Of a stretch of 64,000 nt of DNA, positions 60,080-64,000 are shown one piece after another. Source of the DNA: Epiperipatus broadwayi. Lineage: Eukaryota; Onychophora; Udeonychophora; Euonychophora; Peripatidae. Location: the NCBI GenBank assembly GCA_028023455.1, contig JAQFVV010000156.1, forward strand, positions 1,073,236-1,137,235. Direction: 5' to 3'. Every line of letters begins with the position of its first letter. Position 1 is the stretch's first letter. The notes beneath the pieces were generated by a model. The model was not told the DNA's origin. It did not search any database and was given only the letters and a program-made list of their open reading frames with translations. The position numbers were made by a program, and so were the translations under genes.

Positions 60080-60600
60080 ACTATTAAAAGTTTAGAAATA
60101 AACAGAAAATTAATAGACAATCGTTAAGGTTATTGTTTGATCCTAAGGGCCTCAATTTATATTTAGAAAAGAACTATACTCAAATTAAGTTTACACATTT
60201 TAATACAAAATATGAGAACTACAATATTTTTGTTTATTGATAAATGTATGTTCTTTGCTTGGAAGTAAGACCAATTTATGATGGCAATAGTCTACTTACT
60301 ATTAATGAAGTTTCCCTCAGAGGTTATTTATCAATAAAACTTTATTTGTTTACTCCCAGCTTACACTTTAAAGAACAGTTCTCTTGATTCTATCTCAAAG
60401 CCTTCTACTGTTTGATTAATAATGGTAACCAGATGCTAGTGATATTCATAGATTGATTTGTTTTAGTCTTTATTGGCCAATTATAACAGTAAGGTATTTC
60501 ATCGACATAACTATGCTAGCAAGTTTTTTTAAAGCTATTAGTTTGTATGTATAAAGAAATTTTAAATGACTTCTGATATTAATTTCAGCTTTGAATTATA
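60080..60600. other. Gene-free stretch
   Basis: Nothing recognised. Confidence 0.4.
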
Positions 60601-60605
60601 AGCCT

Positions 60606-60690
60606 TCACTGGTGAAGTCAAAAGCCAGAAACTAGTCTAGAAATGTCTATAAATACATCACCATCTAGTATCCAATGATTAATTGAACTT
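60606..60690 (+). repeat. Fragment of the FB2 foldback family
   Basis: Contains aaaagccagaaac, ccatctagta and tccaatgattaatt, corresponding to the arm region of FB2 around 19910-19990. Only one arm is recognisable. Confidence 0.5.
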
Positions 60691-60973
60691 ACAGCTGATA
60701 GCTTTGGAATATGAAATAGGGTAAAGCATATTGCTCTTGGAAGCATAGATTGTTTTCATTTAATAATTGTAAAGTTCTGATTTATATAGCTAAATCTTAA
60801 TATTTAATGAATTAAGGTGTCTAAAAATAATCCTTAAATGATTATGATTTAAAATATAGTTTATATTTTTAGCTATTGATCTCTAAATTTTTCAATATTT
60901 ATCTTTCTCTTTTTTAGATTGAGTGGGTAAATAGTATTTTGGAAAATCTATTTTTTTTTACCTCGCAAAATAT

Positions 60974-61057
60974 TTCATTATTTCTCTAGTATTTTTAAAT
61001 ACTATTTACATATATTCATTATTTCTCTAATATTTTTAAATATTATTTACCTATATC
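60974..61057. repeat. 41 bp tandem duplication
   Basis: ttcattatttctctagta at 60974 and ttcattatttctctaata at 61015 start two adjacent copies of a 41 bp unit with few differences. Confidence 0.88.
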
Positions 61058-61059
61058 GC

Positions 61060-61985
61060 TGCAAGTTATAACATCTAAAAACTACTGCATAGTAAATCGA
61101 AAGATTTCACGCTGTATGTTTATAATTAGAACTCAGTGAGTTGAGTGTGAAGATATTTAAGATTCAGCTTTCAGATCTAAGTACTTTGGACTGGCTTGGA
61201 TATATAGAAAGACAAGTAAAGAAGAGAGTGGAACCACTTTTTTCTTGTTAAATTCTCTGTCTCAGTATTTGTGATCTGATTGGCTAAGCGCTTGAGAGGT
61301 TTGCACTCTCTCAGTTTAACTTCAATATTAAAATTTATAAAATAACATTGATGATAAGTAACAAGCGTCTACATTAATAATGATCAAGTACTGTTTGCTC
61401 TAGTACTGAATGTTTAACTAGTCTTATGCAGAAGACTTACAATGTATTATATACTCCTGATAACCAATCAAGTCATTGTAATACTAGAGTCCTTAAAATT
61501 ATAATTAATTAGGTAGTTGTTTGGCGCAGAATGGAATTAGTATTAATAGATATATAAAGATTTATTTTGAAAAATCTGATAAAAGTAATAAAAAAATATG
61601 CCACATAGATTCTTATGAACAAAATTAAAAATAATATACTATATTGATATTATATGGGAAGTGAATAGTTTTGCAGTTTTATATGTATATGAGACTAATT
61701 AAAGTACCTTATTTATAATCTATATGACTAATAAATTTTGTTTTTTAATGATGTAAAAAAATAACTGTAAACATTGGTTGCAACAGTTTGATATTTTACT
61801 CACTGATAGTAAAACTACATTGCAATACTATTATACTATTTATCTTTGCAGTCAGCATCTCAATACTCATTGACTAACCCTAATAACACTTTACTCATTG
61901 ATTAAACCTAATAATACTTTTTTTAAATAAATACTAAGGCTACTAAATGCTTTATCAGGTTATTTCAATCATTCTATTAATTAAG
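61060..61985. other. Gene-free stretch
   Basis: No gene. A short internal repeat about actttactcattgattaa lies at 61795-61915. Confidence 0.4.
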
Positions 61986-61987
61986 AT

Positions 61988-62880
61988 AGATTATCCCCAA
62001 TATACTTATTTTGTGTAGAACCAGCACTCATCAGTTGAGCCAGATCATAATCTCTCACTCATATATACAATCAGTGCTTGGTTTATATTAAGACAGAAAT
62101 TTCTTAAACTTTAATGGACTGGCTTCAGTCTTTTCACCCTTCCAACTATTCAACTGTCCATTTCATTTAAAAACCAACAATGGAATGTTCAAAGCTCTTG
62201 GTGGATTTGATATTGTAGCAATATCCATGTAGATAGTACATCAATCTAACCCTTCACATTTTCAGACCACTACATATCCACATAATTATACAAAATACAT
62301 ATATTGGGATCATCTATTTTTTTCACATGTATGTGGTAATGTGTGTCAGTTGTTTGAGATAGAGTGAGGCTGAATGTACAATAAAAATATCTTTAAGTTC
62401 AAATCCTTTTGTTTACTTACATAAGAAACATTTAGTACAATGAATGAATAGACTAATTACACATTGCCTTGGAAGTAGGTTACATCTGTAAATTCAACCC
62501 CATTTTCTATTAATATGTGGATATGTAGTGGTCCAATAATGTGTGGGATTAGATTGATATAATATCTACATGGATATGACTACAACATCAAATCCACCAA
62601 AGGCTTTGATATTCCATCATTGGTTTTTTAATGAAATGGACAGTTGAATAGTTGGAAGGAAGAGGAGATTGAAGCCTGTCTATTAAAGTTTAAGGAATTG
62701 CTATCTTGATATAAGCAGAACAGTGATTGTATAGATGTGTGAGAGATTATTATCTGGCCCAACTGATGAATGATGATTATGCATGGAATACATATATTGG
62801 GAATCACCTATCTTTTTGTATGTTTATGTTTACGTGAGGACGAATTTAAACTGAAAAATCCTAAGTTTCAAATTCCTCTA
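61988..62880. mobile_element. Foldback element of the GCTGGTTCA family, copy 4, compound
   Basis: Inverted arms about 61988-62285 and 62505-62808 contain catatccacata, gtggatttgatattgtag and tccattatt-like blocks. A third, direct half unit lies between them (about 62290-62415: catatattgggatcatct, cacatgtatgtgg, and the B-box-like gttcaaatcc). The right end continues to about 62880. It looks like a foldback with an extra tandem half, or two nested insertions. No protein. Confidence 0.8.
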
Positions 62881-62884
62881 TTTG

Positions 62885-63680
62885 TTTCTTTGTTTTAATT
62901 AATACAAAGGGATTCAAATTATCTATTTTAAATTATGCTTTTCCATTGTATTAGGCAATATAAATTTCATAAACATTACACCAGTTTCAAATAACTGATA
63001 ACTTCTAATTAAAATATATTAGACAATAATAATATTTTGAAAAAACCCTTGAAAATATGAAATTCGGTGTCCATTGATGTGAGTATCTTTGTCAAAAGCA
63101 AACGTTATATTTAAAACAACAATAAAATAAATATGGAACAACAATGAAGGGGGAAATACGGAAACAGTTTCTAATTTTGTTGTTTTGAATATTACAGTTG
63201 TCTTTGATAGTTGTGCTGGGCACCAAAAATGCATTAATTTTGTAGACCATTTAATATTTTCAATATTTTCTCGTATATGAATCCATGTTAGCATTGCTTT
63301 TACCGAATTTAATTTACATCTTATTTTTAAATTGACGAATAGAGCTCCAAATTCTTGATTATAAATTAACTAACTGCAAGTATTGCAAAATTAATTGCAA
63401 TATTAATAAGATATTTAGGGATCTGACATCTAAAATTTCTGAAAATAATTTTGGAAAAAATTGAATCATTTTTAAAAAAAATGGAATAGCCTAAATTTAG
63501 AATTGAAAACTATGAGAATTGTTGTGTCTATTATAACAAAAGCAAAAGGGTGTAGAAGCTAATAATTCTTTCATTAATCTCAATATATATATATTTGACA
63601 TTGAAAATTGAGGTTTGCTAACAAAGATTTTGATTATTAGAAAAATAAAAGTCTATTTTAGAATATTACTTACAAAACAA
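62885..63680. other. Gene-free stretch
   Basis: The minus frame at 63019-63294 shows no recognisable domain. Nothing else noted. Confidence 0.4.
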
Positions 63681-63684
63681 AAAC

Positions 63685-63795
63685 TTAAGCGATAGATCGG
63701 TAGAAATTCTCAATATACTAATTGAAATTCAGTGTTGTTTTAAGCGATAGATCAGTAGAACATCTCAATACACTAATTGAAATTCAGTGTTGTTG
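63685..63795. repeat. 55 bp tandem duplication
   Basis: ttaagcgatagatc begins two adjacent units at 63685 and 63740, each ending gaaattcagtgttgtt. They differ at about five positions. Confidence 0.93.
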
Positions 63796-63995
63796 TTTTC
63801 AATTTTATTAATAATAATCGAATAGTTTATTACTCGGAAGTTTGGAAAAAAACGTGTACGCCGGAAGTCATAGGTAGTTTTATTGAAGGCGGAGAATTTG
63901 ATATATATGCGTTAGCATTTATTAGGATAATACTGCACGAGCAATTTTTACAAAAGTTTGTAGTTAATAGAAAAATAGGGAGTTTATCATTCTAG
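63777..63995 (+). CDS. Unrecognised short reading frame
   Basis: 72 codons ending at a TAG near the window edge. The second half (SFIEGGEFDIYALAFIRIIL) is encoded by DNA less A+T-rich than the surroundings and contains an ETS-like ccggaagt at 63861-63868. The start overlaps the tandem duplication, so the ATG is doubtful. No family recognised. It may be the last exon or a fragment of an element continuing beyond the window. Confidence 0.2.
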   Translation: MKFSVVVFNFINNNRIVYYSEVWKKTCTPEVIGSFIEGGEFDIYALAFIRIILHEQFLQKFVVNRKIGSLSF

Positions 63996-64000
63996 CATTC

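Overview
The window is a strongly A+T-rich stretch of an animal nuclear genome. This is judged from simple-sequence tracts, tRNA-derived SINEs, 11-13 bp target-site duplications, and the mix of RTE LINEs, a Ty3/gypsy element, Penelope-like elements and a piggyBac-like gene fragment. No operons, ribosome-binding sites or dense coding are present. An invertebrate is likely (mollusc, arachnid or cnidarian genomes would all fit), but the sequence does not settle the species. I find no convincing complete host protein-coding gene. The window reads as an intergenic or intronic transposon graveyard with one promoter-like island.

Layout. 1-4.9 kb: T-rich, gene-free DNA with a few simple repeats. 4.9-7.7 kb: two RTE-LINE fragments, one decayed and one a 368 bp 5'-truncated insertion with an 11 bp target duplication. 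7.7-11.4 kb: gene-free with homopolymer runs, then a 360 bp trinucleotide array. 11.9-16.5 kb: a minus-strand Ty3/gypsy element with both LTRs, internally deleted, and a 0.7 kb foldback element inside its 5' LTR. 18.2-20.0 kb: a near-perfect 52 bp hairpin and a second foldback. 21.1-21.8 kb: a CTAT microsatellite of about 600 bp. 22.5-23.3 kb: a Penelope-like GIY-YIG remnant between inverted arms. 23.7-26.4 kb: a second, badly broken LINE with an ACATC-type tail. 27.6-31.3 kb: foldbacks and a broken RTE copy. 32.7-34.6 kb: tRNA-SINEs. 35.4-38.8 kb: a run of hairpin elements including two Penelope-like inverted dimers. 42.1-43.0 kb: another Penelope-like inverted dimer. 45.8-47.9 kb: a piggyBac-like N-terminal reading frame under a CpG-containing, promoter-like island with YY1-, NRF1- and ETS-like motifs. 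52.2-52.9 kb: a decayed gag-like stretch. 55.1-58.4 kb: the best-preserved element, a full-length 3.3 kb RTE LINE with an 11 bp target duplication, one in-frame stop and frame slips. 59.3-62.9 kb: two large foldbacks and tandem duplications. 63.7-64.0 kb: a tandem duplication and an unrecognised short reading frame.

The most unusual theme is the density of long inverted repeats. At least three loci (37.1, 37.8 and 42.1 kb) are head-to-head pairs of 5'-truncated Penelope-like 3' ends, with parts of the GIY-YIG endonuclease or its flank readable outward on both strands. A fourth (22.5 kb) has the same inverted arms. Several non-coding foldbacks share motifs with each other, and one has a 13 bp target duplication typical of retrotransposition rather than cut-and-paste. 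This suggests that inverted dimer formation by Penelope-like retrotransposition may be generating this genome's foldback families.
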